64,000 nucleotides of DNA from Ruegeria lacuscaerulensis ITI-1157. Its GTDB lineage: Bacteria > Pseudomonadota > Alphaproteobacteria > Rhodobacterales > Rhodobacteraceae. The notes beneath the pieces were generated by a model, which was not told the origin of the DNA, made no database searches, and saw only the letters and a program-made list of their open reading frames with translations. Shown here in pieces: positions 17,012-28,086 of this stretch. The stretch lies in NCBI GenBank assembly GCA_000161775.1, contig GG704596.1:3119829-3183828 (forward strand). Direction: 5' to 3'. Each line of letters starts with the position of its first letter. Within the stretch, counting starts at the first letter, position 1. The translations under genes and the position numbers were made by a program.

Positions 17012-17231
17012 TGCTCGGTTCCCTTGTGTTATCGCGGCTCTGTGCCGCTGTTTACAACTGTTCAAACGCCGGACCGCAGAGTTTCCGTCGCGCTTTCCCA
17101 GATTTTTTTGTCGAAAAATTTGCCTCGCAGGGTCATATTTCGGGGAACGGCCGGCGCAAAGCGACGCACCCCCCTTTTCGGGCGGGCGAAACACGCGCAA
17201 TATCTGCCGAAATCCGAGCGCGAGTATCACG

Positions 17232-17630
17232 ATGACAGATCAAACCGTCGAAACCATGGCCCAGGACGACCGGCCGACATGGCCAGCCGTGGTCAAAGGA
17301 TTCCGTTGCAAATGCCCCAATTGCGGCAAGGGCAAGCTGCTGCATGGCTATCTGAAGGTCAACGACAGCTGCACCGAATGCGGACAGGAGCTATTTCACC
17401 ATCGGGCAGATGACGGCCCGGCCTATCTGACGATCCTGATCGTCGGGCACCTGCTCGCACCTGCATTGCATGTGTCCTATGTGCATTTCCGCCCCGAGCC
17501 TCTGACCATGGCACTGATGTTCTCGGTGGGCTGTGTGGCGTTGTCCTTGTATCTGCTGCCACGGCTCAAGGGCGCGGTCGTCGGTTTTCAATGGGCTCGG
17601 CGGATGCACGGGTTCGATAACGCCGAATGA
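17232..17630 (+). CDS. DUF983 family membrane protein
   Basis: The 132-residue protein has an N-terminal zinc-ribbon-like part (FRCKCPNCGKGKLLHG and DSCTECGQELFHHRADD) and two membrane helices (about 55-75 and 85-108), as in DUF983. The family has no firm function, although some members sit near cytochrome oxidase genes. It is divergent from the EF-hand gene and is followed 24 bases later by the Nudix gene. Confidence 0.82.
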   Translation: MTDQTVETMAQDDRPTWPAVVKGFRCKCPNCGKGKLLHGYLKVNDSCTECGQELFHHRADDGPAYLTILIVGHLLAPALHVSYVHFRPEPLTMALMFSVGCVALSLYLLPRLKGAVVGFQWARRMHGFDNAE

Positions 17631-17654
17631 TGGCACGGCAGGCCTGATCCGAAG

Positions 17655-18356
17655 ATGACCGTCGACAAATCCGCCATTCGCGATGCGGCCACCGTGATCG
17701 CCCTGCGCGACCGCCACGACAAGCCCGCAATCCTGATGGGCCAGCGCGGCGCGGCCGCGGCCTTCATGCCGAACAAGTTCGTGTTTCCCGGCGGCGCGGT
17801 TGACCCCGAAGACGCCCACGTGCCGCTGGCCACACCCCTGCCCAAGATCTGCCACCAACGCCTGGCCGATCAGGCCCCCGACGGCCTGCAGACGGCGCTG
17901 GCCGCGGCCGCGATCCGCGAGTTGTGGGAGGAAACTGGCCTGATCCTGGGAGAGCCCGGAGACTGGCCCGGCCCCATCCCCGAGGACTGGCACAGCTTTG
18001 CCCAGAGGGGCTTTGTGCCATCGGCCGGTGCCTTGCAGTTCGTGTTCCGCGCGGTGACGCCTCCGGGCCGACCGCGGCGGTTCGATGCGCGATTCTTCCT
18101 GGTGGATGCAGACGCCATCGCCAACGATCTGGACGATTTCAGCCAGGCCTCGGACGAGCTGTCGCACCTGCAATGGATCCCGCTGGACCAAGCCCGCGAT
18201 TTCGATCTGCCCTTCATCACCGAGGTGGTGCTGGCCGAGGTCGAGGCCCGGGTCACCGACCCGGAACCGCCTGCTTCGGTGCCCTTCTTCCTCAACAACG
18301 AGGAAGCCAGCCTGTTCCAGCGGCTCAAAGGCCGCCCGATGCCGGAAACAGGCTGA
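17655..18356 (+). CDS. Nudix hydrolase
   Basis: The 233-residue protein has the Nudix core AAIRELWEETGLIL near residues 94-107 (REUxEExGU). Preceding PGGAVDPEDA is the usual strand-loop. It belongs to the longer Nudix subgroup resembling CoA- or ADP-ribose-type pyrophosphatases, but the substrate is unclear. It converges with the ribonuclease J gene, eight bases apart. Confidence 0.85.
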   Translation: MTVDKSAIRDAATVIALRDRHDKPAILMGQRGAAAAFMPNKFVFPGGAVDPEDAHVPLATPLPKICHQRLADQAPDGLQTALAAAAIRELWEETGLILGEPGDWPGPIPEDWHSFAQRGFVPSAGALQFVFRAVTPPGRPRRFDARFFLVDADAIANDLDDFSQASDELSHLQWIPLDQARDFDLPFITEVVLAEVEARVTDPEPPASVPFFLNNEEASLFQRLKGRPMPETG

Positions 18357-18363
18357 GGCCGGA

Positions 18364-20031
18364 TCACTTCATCCGGCTGATCACAACCGTCACTTCGGGT
18401 TTTTTGCCGATCTCGATCTGCGCGCTTTGGCGCACGATGCGGCGCATGGCCTCTTCCAGCTTGTCGTCGTTGCGCAGCGTCTTGCCGTCGGCCCGCATCA
18501 GGAACTGATTCAGGTCCTCTTCCAGAACCTCGACCAGCCCGGCCCGCGATGCACCGGTTTCCGGCAGGCCCATCGTATCGCACCATGGCTCGCCCAGCGG
18601 CTCGTCGTCTTCGTCCAAGATGACGGTCACGATCACGTGCCCGTTCAGCGCCATGCGGATGCGGTCGCGCACCACGCCGTCCAGCGCGCCGATCTTGACC
18701 GATCCGTCCAGATAGGTGCGCCCGGTTTCGACATAGTCGACCACCTGCGGCGCATTGCCCGACAGGTCCAGCATGGTGCCGTTGACGGCCAGCACACCGG
18801 CCCGCCCGCCGGCCTCGGCCAGCTTGGCATGTTCGCGCAGGTGCCGGTGCTCGCCATGCATCGGGATGACCATCTGCGGGTCGATCAGCGCATGCACGCG
18901 CTCCAGGTCCGGGCGGTTGGCGTGGCCGGACACGTGATACAGCCCGTTGCTGTCATCGACGACGTCCACGCCTTTCTCGCTCAGCTGGTTCATGATGCGG
19001 ATCACGCCGCGTTCGTTGCCCGGAATGGTCTTGGACGAGAACAGGAACAGGTCGCCTTCTTTCAGCTCGATCCCCCGGTATTTTCCACGCGCCAGCTGCG
19101 CGCTGGCCGCGCGGCGCTCCCCCTGGCTGCCAGTGACGATCAGCATCAGGTTCTGGCGCGGCAGGTCCAACGCCTCTTCGGCGCTGAGCACGCGAGGGAA
19201 ATCGGTCAGGATCCCGGTTTCGGTGGCCGCTTCGATCATCCGCCGCATGGCCCGTCCCAGCAGTACGACCGACCGCCCGGCCCGGTGGCCGGCCTCGGCC
19301 AGGGTTTTAACGCGGGCCACGTTCGAGGCGAAGGTAGTTGCCACAACCATACCGCTGGCTTGCTCGACCAATTGAGTGATGGCGGGCCCGACCTCGGATT
19401 CCGACCGGCCGGGATGGGGCGAGAACACGTTCGTGCTGTCGCAGACCAACGCCTTGACGCCGGGTTTTGCCACCTCGGCCCACAGAGCCTCGTCGAACGG
19501 TTCGCCGACCACGGGGGTTGTGTCCAGCTTGAAGTCCCCCGAATGAACGATGCGCCCGGCGGGCGTGTCGATCACCAGCGCGGCACTTTCGGGAATCGAG
19601 TGCGACACCGGCAGGAACCCCACGGTGAAAGGCCCGGCCTTGATCTGCTCGGGCCAGGCCGAGACGGTACGCACCGCATCCTCGGGGTGGCCGGCCTCTT
19701 CCATCTTCTTGCGGGCGATGTTGGCGGTGAAAGCCCGCGCATGGATCGGAGCGCCAAGCATTTCATGACATAGCGCCACGGCGCCGACATGGTCTTCGTG
19801 TGCGTGGGTCACGAAAATCGCCTCGAGCCGGTCGGCCCGTTCCTTCAGCCAAGAGATGTCGGCATAGATCAGGTCGACGCCCGGCGTGGTGTCCATGTCG
19901 GGGAAGGTCACACCCAGATCGACCAGGATCAACCGTTCCTTGCCGGGCGCGCCATATCCGTAGACATAGGCGTTCATGCCGATTTCACCCGCGCCGCCCA
20001 GCGGCAAATAGATCAGTCGTTCACTGCTCAT
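18364..20031 (-). CDS. rnj: Ribonuclease J
   Basis: This 555-residue RNA-processing and decay enzyme has the metallo-beta-lactamase motif H76-A-H78-E-D80-H81, then the HSIPESAALVIDTPAGRIVH region, the beta-CASP motif segments (DSTNVFSPHPGRSE, VTGSQGE) and MHGEHRHLREHAKLA. Both exo- and endonuclease activity are known for the family. Its ATG overlaps the coaX stop by four bases. The order nuoN-birA-coaX-rnj is seen in many Rhodobacteraceae. Confidence 0.93.
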   Translation of the reverse strand: MSSERLIYLPLGGAGEIGMNAYVYGYGAPGKERLILVDLGVTFPDMDTTPGVDLIYADISWLKERADRLEAIFVTHAHEDHVGAVALCHEMLGAPIHARAFTANIARKKMEEAGHPEDAVRTVSAWPEQIKAGPFTVGFLPVSHSIPESAALVIDTPAGRIVHSGDFKLDTTPVVGEPFDEALWAEVAKPGVKALVCDSTNVFSPHPGRSESEVGPAITQLVEQASGMVVATTFASNVARVKTLAEAGHRAGRSVVLLGRAMRRMIEAATETGILTDFPRVLSAEEALDLPRQNLMLIVTGSQGERRAASAQLARGKYRGIELKEGDLFLFSSKTIPGNERGVIRIMNQLSEKGVDVVDDSNGLYHVSGHANRPDLERVHALIDPQMVIPMHGEHRHLREHAKLAEAGGRAGVLAVNGTMLDLSGNAPQVVDYVETGRTYLDGSVKIGALDGVVRDRIRMALNGHVIVTVILDEDDEPLGEPWCDTMGLPETGASRAGLVEVLEEDLNQFLMRADGKTLRNDDKLEEAMRRIVRQSAQIEIGKKPEVTVVISRMK

Positions 20032-20807
20032 GCCGAGCCATTTTCCTTGTTGTAGCGATGGATCACGGTCAGACCGTGCATCGTCAGATCATCTTCAATT
20101 GCGTCAAAGCCCACATCGGCCTGGTCGAACAGCGGCGCCAGGCCGCCGGTTCCGACAACCTTCATCGGCATGCCGTATTCGGCCTTGATGCGGGCGATCA
20201 GGCCTTCGATCAGGCCGGAATATCCCCAATACACGCCCGACTGGATACAGCCAACCGTATTCGTACCGATCACCTTGTCGGGCCGCGACACATCGATATG
20301 CGGCAGGGCGGCCGCGCCTTGGTGCAGCGCCTCGAGGCTGAGATTCACCCCCGGCGCGATCACGCCGCCGACATAGGCGCCATCTGCCGCGACCACGTCG
20401 AAATTGGTGGCGGTCCCGAAATCCACCACCACGACGTTGCCGCCATGACGGTCGAAGGCGCCCGCGGCATTGGCCAACCGGTCCGGGCCGGGAACCGTTC
20501 CTTCATCAATCCTTGGCGGAACCGGCAGCAGGCAATCGGGCTTGCCCACCACGAGCGGTCGGCATCCAAAGAACCGATCGGCAAAGACGCGCAGGTTGAA
20601 AACTACACGCGGCACGGTCGAGGCGATGATGACATCGGTGATGTCGGCCTCGATCCCGTAATGTTTCACCAGGGTCGAGTACCAGGTGAAATAGGCATCG
20701 GCCGTGCGCGCATGATGGGTCGAGGTGCGCAGCGTACACAGGAATTTCTCGCCATCCCAGATCGAGAACACAGTGTTGGTATTGCCGCAATCAATGGCCA
20801 GAAGCAT
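20028..20807 (-). CDS. coaX: Type III pantothenate kinase
   Basis: The 259-residue enzyme performs the first step of coenzyme A synthesis. It has the acetate/sugar kinase-like phosphate motif D6-C-G-N-T10, PDRLANAAGAF, VVDFGTATNFDVV and GGVIAPGVNLSLEAL, all typical of CoaX. It lies 11 bases after birA and overlaps rnj. Confidence 0.93.
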   Translation of the reverse strand: MLLAIDCGNTNTVFSIWDGEKFLCTLRTSTHHARTADAYFTWYSTLVKHYGIEADITDVIIASTVPRVVFNLRVFADRFFGCRPLVVGKPDCLLPVPPRIDEGTVPGPDRLANAAGAFDRHGGNVVVVDFGTATNFDVVAADGAYVGGVIAPGVNLSLEALHQGAAALPHIDVSRPDKVIGTNTVGCIQSGVYWGYSGLIEGLIARIKAEYGMPMKVVGTGGLAPLFDQADVGFDAIEDDLTMHGLTVIHRYNKENGSA

Positions 20808-20818
20808 CTGCGCCCCTC

Positions 20819-21568
20819 TCAGAAATAGACGTCTGCCGCCGGAATGCTGACCCGGCCCTTGGCGGTGTTTAGGACAAGGTTGCCGCCCGCGTCCACCGTT
20901 TCAAACGTCCCGACGGACTCGGACGTGGCGGTACGCGCCGTAATCACCTCGCCCAGCTTCGCGGCCCGAGACAGCCAGGCCGTGCGGATGGGCTCGAACC
21001 CATAGGTCGTGAACTGCGCCTCGTATCGGGCATAGGCGGCGGCCAGTTCCGTCAGGAAGTCCTCGGCCTCGACCTGCGCGCCGGTTTCCGACAGAAGCGA
21101 GACCGGACGCAGCGCGCCCGGCTCGACCGTATCGGGGGCAGGCGCGTCAGCCAGGTTCACCCCAATGCCGATCGCCAGATGCGACACGCCCCGCCCCTGC
21201 CCCGTGCTTTCCAGCAGAATGCCAGCCAGTTTGCCACCGTTCAGCAGCACGTCATTGGGCCATTTCAGCGACAGCCCCGCCGCCCGCCCGGTCACCGAGA
21301 CCACGGCATCGAACAGCGCAAGCGCCGCGACAAAGCTGCGCAGCGCCGCCTGTTCCGGGTTGCCTTCGGGACGCATCAGCAAGGTAGCGGCCAGATTTCC
21401 CTTGGGATTGGCCCAGACCCGCCCGCGCCGCCCGCGCGCCGCCGTCTGGTGATGCGCCATGATCCATACCGGCCCGGCTGCGGTGGGCGCGATACGGGCG
21501 GCCTCGTTCAAGGTGCTGTCCACCTCCTGCAGGATGTGCAGGCCGTATCCCTGCGGCCAGTCAGTCAT
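20819..21568 (-). CDS. birA: Biotin--[acetyl-CoA-carboxylase] ligase
   Basis: The 249-residue enzyme attaches biotin to carboxyl-carrier proteins. It has the ARGRRGRVW nucleotide loop (44-52), KWPNDVLLNGGKLAGILLE and a C-terminal small beta domain. The N-terminal helix-turn-helix of E. coli BirA is missing, so it is a monofunctional ligase. A terminator-like hairpin with five T ends only three bases before the ATG, and I see no normal ribosome binding site. A client is the biotinylated LiuD encoded at 41-43 kb. Confidence 0.93.
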   Translation of the reverse strand: MTDWPQGYGLHILQEVDSTLNEAARIAPTAAGPVWIMAHHQTAARGRRGRVWANPKGNLAATLLMRPEGNPEQAALRSFVAALALFDAVVSVTGRAAGLSLKWPNDVLLNGGKLAGILLESTGQGRGVSHLAIGIGVNLADAPAPDTVEPGALRPVSLLSETGAQVEAEDFLTELAAAYARYEAQFTTYGFEPIRTAWLSRAAKLGEVITARTATSESVGTFETVDAGGNLVLNTAKGRVSIPAADVYF

Positions 21569-21571
21569 CGC

Positions 21572-21598
21572 AAAAAGGCCCGGTCCTGCGACCGAGCC
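21572..21598 (-). terminator. Terminator-like hairpin between nuoN and birA
   Basis: On the minus strand GGCTCGGTC pairs with GACCGGGCC (nine pairs, one wobble) around a four-base loop and is followed by TTTTT. It would end or weaken the nuo transcript. The T run stops three bases before the birA ATG, so it may also affect birA translation. Confidence 0.7.
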
Positions 21599-21622
21599 TC
21601 TCTGATTCGTGCGGACAGCAGA

Positions 21623-23065
21623 TCAATTGACAAGCGTTGCCGCGGCGGCGGTGGCCGCGCCCTCGATCCCGAACTGGTAGAATACACCGATCAACATCAG
21701 CGCCGCCGACCCCATCAGCGCCGCCCACAGAACGGGCGACGACCGGGTGTCGATCGGGTCTTCGTTCTCGTCCCCGAAATACATGTAGAACACGATCCGC
21801 AGATAATAGAACGCACCGATGACCGACGAGATGGCCGAAACGATGACCAACCCGATCAGGTCGGCCTCGACACCGGCCTGCCACACGCCCAGCTTGGCAA
21901 AGAAACCCAGCATCGGCGGCACGCCCGCCAGGCTGAACATCAGGATCAGCACGGCCAGCGCCTTGCCCGGGTCACGCTTGGAATATTGGCGCAGCGCGTC
22001 GATGTCGGTCACGGGCTTGCCGTCGCGCTCCATCATCAGGATGAAGGCGAAGGTGCCGATGTTCATGGTCACGTAGATCGCCAGATACATCAGCATCGCC
22101 TTGATCCCCAGCGCCGTGCCCGCCGCCAGACCGATCAGCGCATAGCCCATATGTGCGATCGATGAATAGGCCATCAGCCGCTTGATATCGCGCTGGCCGA
22201 TGGCGGCAATGGCACCCAGCAGCATCGACAGGACCGACAGCAGCACGATCACCTGCTGCCAATCGGCGACCGCGCCGCCAAAGGCGTCATGCAGCACCCG
22301 CGCGAACAGGCCCATGGCCGCAACCTTGGGCGCGGTGGCGAAAAAGGCCGTGACCGGCGTGGGCGAGCCTTCGTAGACATCCGGCGTCCACATGTGGAAC
22401 GGCACCGCCGACACCTTGAACGCCAGCCCCGAGATCAGCAGAACCAGCCCGATCAGCAGGCCGAGCGAGACCTCGCCATGATGCACCGTGGACACGATCC
22501 CCGAAAACAGCGTGGTCCCCGAGAAGCCATAGACCAGCGATGCCCCAAACAGAAGCAGACCCGAGCTGAGTGCCCCCAGTACGAAGTATTTCAGGCCGGC
22601 CTCGGTCGACTTGGCGCTGTCGCGGCGCAGCGCGGCCACGACATACAGCGACAGCGATTGAAGCTCGAGCCCCATATACAGCGACATCAGATCGCCGGCG
22701 CTGACCATCATCATCATGCCGACCGCGGCCAGTGCCACCAGCAGCGGATATTCGAACCGCAGCATGTTGCGACGCGCCATATAGTCCTGGCTCATCAGCA
22801 GGACCGCTGCCGCCGACAGCAGGATGGCCACCTTGGCAAAGCGCGAGAACCCGTCATCGACGAACATGCCGTTGAAGGCCGGGTTCGTGCCTTCGCCGTT
22901 GACCGCGATCCAGAAGGCCAGCACGGCCATCAGCCCCGCCGTGGCCCAGATCAGCGCAGGGGCCAGCGCGTCCTTCGATGTGTAGACCGCCCCGATCAGC
23001 GCCACCATCGCATAGATCGCCAGAATGATTTCCGGCAGGATTACAATCAGATCAGCCTGGATCAT
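21623..23065 (-). CDS. nuoN: NADH-quinone oxidoreductase subunit N
   Basis: This 480-residue membrane subunit of complex I is one of three antiporter-like proton-channel subunits. About 13-14 hydrophobic helices are visible, with the conserved [20 protein letters not shown] motif and the lysine-bearing [16 protein letters not shown]. It is the last nuo gene and is followed by a terminator-like hairpin and birA. Confidence 0.96.
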   Translation of the reverse strand: MIQADLIVILPEIILAIYAMVALIGAVYTSKDALAPALIWATAGLMAVLAFWIAVNGEGTNPAFNGMFVDDGFSRFAKVAILLSAAAVLLMSQDYMARRNMLRFEYPLLVALAAVGMMMMVSAGDLMSLYMGLELQSLSLYVVAALRRDSAKSTEAGLKYFVLGALSSGLLLFGASLVYGFSGTTLFSGIVSTVHHGEVSLGLLIGLVLLISGLAFKVSAVPFHMWTPDVYEGSPTPVTAFFATAPKVAAMGLFARVLHDAFGGAVADWQQVIVLLSVLSMLLGAIAAIGQRDIKRLMAYSSIAHMGYALIGLAAGTALGIKAMLMYLAIYVTMNIGTFAFILMMERDGKPVTDIDALRQYSKRDPGKALAVLILMFSLAGVPPMLGFFAKLGVWQAGVEADLIGLVIVSAISSVIGAFYYLRIVFYMYFGDENEDPIDTRSSPVLWAALMGSAALMLIGVFYQFGIEGAATAAAATLVN

Positions 23066-23080
23066 GTCTCCAAAGCTCCC

Positions 23081-24622
23081 TTAGTGCGAGGCGACCTGGG
23101 TCGCGGCCTCGGCCGCGGCCAGAGCCGTGTCATAGTTCGAAATCAGCGCGGCGGTCGAAGTGCCGATCACGTCGGTGACCAGCGACGGATAGACGCCCAA
23201 CAGGATGGTCATGACGATCAGCGGCGCAAAGATCAGGCGCTCGCGTGTGCTCATGTCGGTGATCGACTTGAGGCTTTCCTTGATCAGGTCGCCGAAGACA
23301 ACGCGGCGATACAGCCACAGCGCATAAGCTGCCGAGAAGATCACGCCGCTGGCCGCCACGGCAGTCACCCAGGTGTTGACCTGGAAGGTGCCCATCAGCG
23401 TCAGGAATTCACCGATGAACCCACTGGTGCCCGGCAGGCCCACGTTGGCCATGGTGAACAGCATGAAAACCAGCGCATAGGCCGGCATGCGGATCACCAG
23501 GCCGCCATAGGCGTCAATGTCGCGGGTGTGCATCCGGTCGTAGATCACGCCGACGCAAAGGAACAGCGCGGCCGAGATGAACCCGTGGCTGAGCATCTGG
23601 AAGATCGCGCCGTCGATGCCCTGCTGGTTGGCGGCAAAGATGCCCATGGTCACAAAACCCATATGCGCGACCGAGGAATAGGCGATCAGCTTCTTCATGT
23701 CCTCCTGCACCAGCGCCACCAACGAGGTGTAGACCACGGCGATGGCCGACAGCCACAGCACCAGATCGGTCATCACCGCCGAACCCACCGGGAACATAGG
23801 CAGGCTGAACCGCAGGAAGCCATAGCCGCCCATCTTCAGCAGGATCGCCGCCAGCACGACCGAGCCCGCCGTCGGTGCCTGAACGTGCGCGTCAGGCAGC
23901 CAGGTGTGCACGGGCCACATCGGCATCTTCACCGCGAAGGATGCGAAGAACGCCAGGAACAGCAAGGTCTGCATACCGCCGACAATGTGGATACCCAGCA
24001 CGCTGAAGCTCTCGGACGAGAACTGGTGCGTCATGAGCGCGGCAATGTCGGTGGTGCCTGCATCCGCATACATCGCCACCATCGCCACCAGCATCAGAAC
24101 CGAGCCGAGGAAGGTATAGAGGAAGAACTTGAAGCTGGCATAGATCCGGTCCTTGCCGCCCCAGATCCCGATGATCAGGAACATCGGGATCAGGCCCGCC
24201 TCGAAGAACAGGTAGAACAGCACTAGGTCCAGCGCCATGAACACGCCCAGCATCAGCGTTTCCAGCAGCAGGAAGGCGATCATGTATTCCTTGACCCGGT
24301 CGGTCACGTTCCAGCTGGCCAGGATGGTCAGCGGCATGATGAAGGTGGTCAGCAGAACGAACAGAACGCTGATGCCATCCACGCCCATCTTGTACTTCAG
24401 GCCCATGAACCACTCGGCCTCTTCCACCATCTGGAAGCCGGGGTTCGAGGGGTCGAACTCGGTATAGATCCCGATCGAGACCAGAAAGGTCACCGTGGTT
24501 GCAACCAGCGCGATCCACTTGGCGTTGCGCTGCGCCGCCGCATCGTTCCCGTGCAGGAACAGCGCCATCAGACCGGCGGAAATGGCCGGAATGAAGGTGA
24601 CAATGGATAGGATATTGTCCAT
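23081..24622 (-). CDS. nuoM: NADH-quinone oxidoreductase subunit M
   Basis: This 513-residue antiporter-like subunit has the family motifs [20 protein letters not shown] and [15 protein letters not shown] with about 14 helices. It overlaps the nuoL stop by one base (TGATG) and lies 15 bases before nuoN, fitting strict operon order. Confidence 0.96.
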   Translation of the reverse strand: MDNILSIVTFIPAISAGLMALFLHGNDAAAQRNAKWIALVATTVTFLVSIGIYTEFDPSNPGFQMVEEAEWFMGLKYKMGVDGISVLFVLLTTFIMPLTILASWNVTDRVKEYMIAFLLLETLMLGVFMALDLVLFYLFFEAGLIPMFLIIGIWGGKDRIYASFKFFLYTFLGSVLMLVAMVAMYADAGTTDIAALMTHQFSSESFSVLGIHIVGGMQTLLFLAFFASFAVKMPMWPVHTWLPDAHVQAPTAGSVVLAAILLKMGGYGFLRFSLPMFPVGSAVMTDLVLWLSAIAVVYTSLVALVQEDMKKLIAYSSVAHMGFVTMGIFAANQQGIDGAIFQMLSHGFISAALFLCVGVIYDRMHTRDIDAYGGLVIRMPAYALVFMLFTMANVGLPGTSGFIGEFLTLMGTFQVNTWVTAVAASGVIFSAAYALWLYRRVVFGDLIKESLKSITDMSTRERLIFAPLIVMTILLGVYPSLVTDVIGTSTAALISNYDTALAAAEAATQVASH

Positions 24623-26748
24623 CAGTGTGCGCCTCCGCCGATCGACATCCAGGTGACCAGGGCCGCGATGCCCAGAACCATCCAGAAGGCGTAAGTGAAG
24701 ATGTAGCCCGTCTGCGCCTTGCCTGCGAGGCGGGTGAAGAAGGGAACGACGCCCATTGCTACTCCGTTCAGGAAACCGTCGATCACCTTGCCGTCACCGC
24801 CCTTCCACAGGAACCGGCCCAGGGCCACGGTCGGTTTGACAAGGATCGCGTCGTAGATTTCGTCAAAGTACCACTTGTTCTTGAGGAACAGGTACAGCGG
24901 ACGTTGGTTCTCGGCCAGGCGGCCCGGCAGCGCCGGGTTCACGATGTAGAACAGGTAGGCCAGCCCAAAGCCCAGAAGCATCGCGACGAACGGCGAGAGC
25001 TTGACCCATTTCGGCGCCGCATGCGCGTCGTCCAGAACATGGTTGTCCGGCGCGATGTACAGCGCGCCCTCGCCCGGTTTGCCGACAAAGGCATAGTGGT
25101 GATCCCCGCCCTTGGCCTTGTCATCATGCGCGGCCTCTTCGCCATGGGATTCGGTGCCATGCGTGTCGTCGCCATGGTCATCGGCCTTGGCGTGGTCACC
25201 GGCCTCGGCATGCGCCTCGGCCACCGGAATGCCATAGAACTTGCCCACCTGATCGGCGTGACCGAAGAAGTTGTTGTACCAGATCATGCCCGCGAACACG
25301 GCGCCCAGCGACAGAACACCCAGCGGCACCAGCATGACCATCGGGCTTTCATGCGCGTGCTCATGCGTGTGCTTGTCGCCCCGCTCCTCGCCATAGAAGG
25401 TCAGGAAGATTAGGCGCCAGCTGTAGAACGAGGTCATCGCGGCGGCGATCACCAGCGCCCAGAACCCGAAGGCCGATCCGCCGGCATAGGCGCTTTCGAT
25501 GATGGCGTCCTTGGACAGGAAGCCAGCAAAGCCGATCGTGGTCAGCGGGATACCGACACCGGTGATGGCCAGCGTGCCGATCATCATCGCCCAGAAGGTA
25601 TAGGGGATCTTCTTGCGCAGGTTGCCATAGTTCATCATGTCCTGTTCGTGGTGCATGGCGTGGATCACCGAACCCGCACCAAGGAACAAGAGTGCCTTGA
25701 AGAAGGCATGCGTGAACAGGTGGAACATCGCCGCCGAATACATGCCCACGCCTGCGGCCACGAACATGTAGCCCAGCTGCGAACAGGTCGAATAGGCGAT
25801 CACGCGCTTGATGTCCGTCTGCACCAAGCCCACGGTCGCGGCAAAGAAAGCGGTCGAGGCTCCCAGCACGGTGATGAACCCGGTCGCACCCGGCGCGAAC
25901 TCCATCAGCGGCGACATGCGGCAAACCAGGAACACACCGGCCGTCACCATGGTGGCCGCGTGGATCAGGGCCGACACGGGCGTCGGGCCTTCCATCGCGT
26001 CCGGCAACCAGGTGTGCAGGATCAACTGCGCCGATTTGCCCATCGCACCGATGAACAGCAGCACGCAAACCACCTCAACTGCGGTCCATTCGCCCCAAAG
26101 GAAGGTCAGCTGCGTTTCCGCCAACTGGGGTGCGGCGGCAAAGATATCCGAGAAGTTGATGCTGTCGGTCAGGAAGAACAGCGCGAAGATCCCCAGCGCG
26201 AAGCCGAAGTCGCCCACACGGTTGACGATGAACGCTTTCATCGCCGCCGCATTGGCCGAAGGTTTGCGATAGTAGAATCCGATCAGAAGGTAGGATGCGA
26301 CGCCCACGCCTTCCCAGCCAAAGAACATCTGCACCAGGTTGTCGGCCGTCACCAGCATCAGCATGGCGAAGGTGAAGAAGGACAGATAGGCAAAGAAGCG
26401 CGGCTTGTAGCTTTCGCCCTCGCGCCACTGCGGATCGTGATCCATGTAGCCGAACGAATAAAGGTGCACGAGCGCCGAAACCGTCGTGACGACGATCAGC
26501 ATGATCGCGGTCAGCCGGTCCAGACGGATGGCCCACGAGGTCGACAGCGAGCCGCTTTCGATCCAACGCATGATCTCGATCTGCTGGGTCTGTCCGTCAA
26601 AGCTGAAGAAGACGATCCACGACAGCAGACAGGCGAGGAACAACAGGCCCGTGGCCGTCCACAGCGCGGCCTTTTCGCCGATGAATTTCCAGCCAAAGCC
26701 GCAGATCAGCGCGCCCACCAGCGGGGCAAAGAGGATTGTGGTTTCCAT
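24622..26748 (-). CDS. nuoL: NADH-quinone oxidoreductase subunit L, with His/Asp-rich loop
   Basis: The 708-residue proton-pumping subunit has the motif [35 protein letters not shown] and the long C-terminal lateral helix region. Unusually, residues about 505-550 form a soluble loop very rich in His, Asp, Glu and Ala ([20 protein letters not shown]), and a smaller His cluster HTHEHAHE lies near 461. The loop lies between transmembrane helices in the C-terminal part. Its role is unknown; metal or proton buffering are guesses. Confidence 0.95.
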   Translation of the reverse strand: METTILFAPLVGALICGFGWKFIGEKAALWTATGLLFLACLLSWIVFFSFDGQTQQIEIMRWIESGSLSTSWAIRLDRLTAIMLIVVTTVSALVHLYSFGYMDHDPQWREGESYKPRFFAYLSFFTFAMLMLVTADNLVQMFFGWEGVGVASYLLIGFYYRKPSANAAAMKAFIVNRVGDFGFALGIFALFFLTDSINFSDIFAAAPQLAETQLTFLWGEWTAVEVVCVLLFIGAMGKSAQLILHTWLPDAMEGPTPVSALIHAATMVTAGVFLVCRMSPLMEFAPGATGFITVLGASTAFFAATVGLVQTDIKRVIAYSTCSQLGYMFVAAGVGMYSAAMFHLFTHAFFKALLFLGAGSVIHAMHHEQDMMNYGNLRKKIPYTFWAMMIGTLAITGVGIPLTTIGFAGFLSKDAIIESAYAGGSAFGFWALVIAAAMTSFYSWRLIFLTFYGEERGDKHTHEHAHESPMVMLVPLGVLSLGAVFAGMIWYNNFFGHADQVGKFYGIPVAEAHAEAGDHAKADDHGDDTHGTESHGEEAAHDDKAKGGDHHYAFVGKPGEGALYIAPDNHVLDDAHAAPKWVKLSPFVAMLLGFGLAYLFYIVNPALPGRLAENQRPLYLFLKNKWYFDEIYDAILVKPTVALGRFLWKGGDGKVIDGFLNGVAMGVVPFFTRLAGKAQTGYIFTYAFWMVLGIAALVTWMSIGGGAH

Positions 26749-26754
26749 GATCCC

Positions 26755-27060
26755 TTACCCCTTCATCATGTTGACGTCTTCAACCGCGATGGTGCCGCGG
26801 TTGCGGAAGAAGCAGACCAGGATGGCCAGCCCGATCGCCGCCTCGGCCGCGGCCACAGTCAGCACGAACAGCGTGAACACCTGCCCGACCAGATCGCCCA
26901 GAAAGCTGGAAAACGCCACCAGGTTGATGTTCACCGCCAACAGCATCAATTCGATGCTCATCAGCAGGATGATGACGTTCTTGCGGTTCAGAAAGAGACC
27001 GAAGATGCCGATGACGAACAGCGTCGCCGCGACGGTAAGATAGTGTTCAAGTCCGATCAT
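26755..27060 (-). CDS. nuoK: NADH-quinone oxidoreductase subunit K
   Basis: This small three-helix membrane subunit (101 residues) contains the conserved membrane glutamates in the [10 protein letters not shown] and [12 protein letters not shown] segments that form part of the proton path. It lies four bases after nuoJ and six before nuoL. Confidence 0.96.
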   Translation of the reverse strand: MIGLEHYLTVAATLFVIGIFGLFLNRKNVIILLMSIELMLLAVNINLVAFSSFLGDLVGQVFTLFVLTVAAAEAAIGLAILVCFFRNRGTIAVEDVNMMKG

Positions 27061-27064
27061 GGTC

Positions 27065-27667
27065 TCAAAGTCCCTGCCCCGGTTTCACGTCCTTCAACTC
27101 CAGCGCCTGGGCCGGGTCCCGCATCATCTGCGCGATGACGTCCTGCCGCTTGACGTCCTTGCGATGGCGCAAGGTCAGCACGATGGCTCCGATCATCGCC
27201 ACCAGCAGGATCAGGCCAGCCAGCTGGAACAGAAGGAAGTATTGATCATAAAGGATGAGGCCCAGCGCCTCGGTGTTGTGGCGATCGGCCGGGATCGGCT
27301 GAGCCAAGTTGGCCGCAGCACCTTGCGCGCTTTCCCATGCTCCGAAGGCCATGACGAACTGCATCAGGATGACCAGCCCGATCAGCAGGGCCAGCGGCAT
27401 ATAGCGCGCCATCTCGGCCTTGAGCTCGGCAAAGTCCACGTCCAGCATCATCACCACGAACAGGAACAGCACCGCCACCGCGCCGACATAGACGATGACA
27501 AGCAGCATCGCGACGAATTCCGCCCCCAACAGCACGAACAGTCCCGCCGACGACAGGAAGGCCAGAATCAGCCACAGCACCGAATGCACCGGCTGCCGGC
27601 TGATCACGGTGAAAAGCCCGCCGGTGATGGCGCTGATGGCAAAGAGGTAAAAGGCAAATACGCTCAT
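27065..27667 (-). CDS. nuoJ: NADH-quinone oxidoreductase subunit J
   Basis: This 200-residue membrane subunit has five helices, with the conserved [20 protein letters not shown] helix 3 bearing the pi-bulge. The C-terminal soluble tail is somewhat extended. Its start overlaps the carboxymuconolactone decarboxylase-like gene by four bases. Confidence 0.95.
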   Translation of the reverse strand: MSVFAFYLFAISAITGGLFTVISRQPVHSVLWLILAFLSSAGLFVLLGAEFVAMLLVIVYVGAVAVLFLFVVMMLDVDFAELKAEMARYMPLALLIGLVILMQFVMAFGAWESAQGAAANLAQPIPADRHNTEALGLILYDQYFLLFQLAGLILLVAMIGAIVLTLRHRKDVKRQDVIAQMMRDPAQALELKDVKPGQGL

Positions 27668-28086
27668 TGGTCATCTTCCTCGTTTTCGCCCATGGCCTCC
27701 TGCGCCAGCTCCAGCGCCCGGGTCATGGCCGGGATGCCGGCGAATACCGACATCTGACCGATCGTTTCCACGATCTCTTGTTTCTTGGCCCCTGCCTCGA
27801 TGGCATGGCGCACCGTCTGGCGCAGGGCCGTGTCGGCCTGCGCGCCCTGACAGGTCAGCCCGGCCAGCGTCAGCAACAGGCGGGTCTTGGCATCCAGCCC
27901 GCCGGGGTTGACGGTGTTGCCGAACATCATCTCCATGACCTCTTTGGGCATGGTCGGCCACAACGCCTCGAAGCCGCGCATCGCATCGACGGGCGAATAG
28001 CTCTCCAGCGCCGGGTTGAACGCCTTGGCCATGTCATGCGCCTGCTTCAGCATCTGCTCGAATGGGTTCTTGACCGGATCGCTCAT
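27664..28086 (-). CDS. Carboxymuconolactone decarboxylase (CMD) family protein within the nuo operon
   Basis: The 140-residue, all-helical protein has the CMD core [18 protein letters not shown], with [16 protein letters not shown] and [12 protein letters not shown]. The CxxC of peroxidase-type AhpD is not present; only one Cys remains. It is not a complex I subunit in model species, yet it is fused into the operon by four-base overlaps with nuoI and nuoJ, which argues for a role linked to complex I assembly or redox protection. That role is inference. Confidence 0.85.
   Translation of the reverse strand: MSDPVKNPFEQMLKQAHDMAKAFNPALESYSPVDAMRGFEALWPTMPKEVMEMMFGNTVNPGGLDAKTRLLLTLAGLTCQGAQADTALRQTVRHAIEAGAKKQEIVETIGQMSVFAGIPAMTRALELAQEAMGENEEDDQ

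Noticed and set aside
17030-17110. An EcfG-like GGAAAC...CGTT promoter before the EF-hand gene.
   Set aside because: The spacing is about 12 bases, shorter than the 16-18 of known alphaproteobacterial general stress promoters, so I did not call it.
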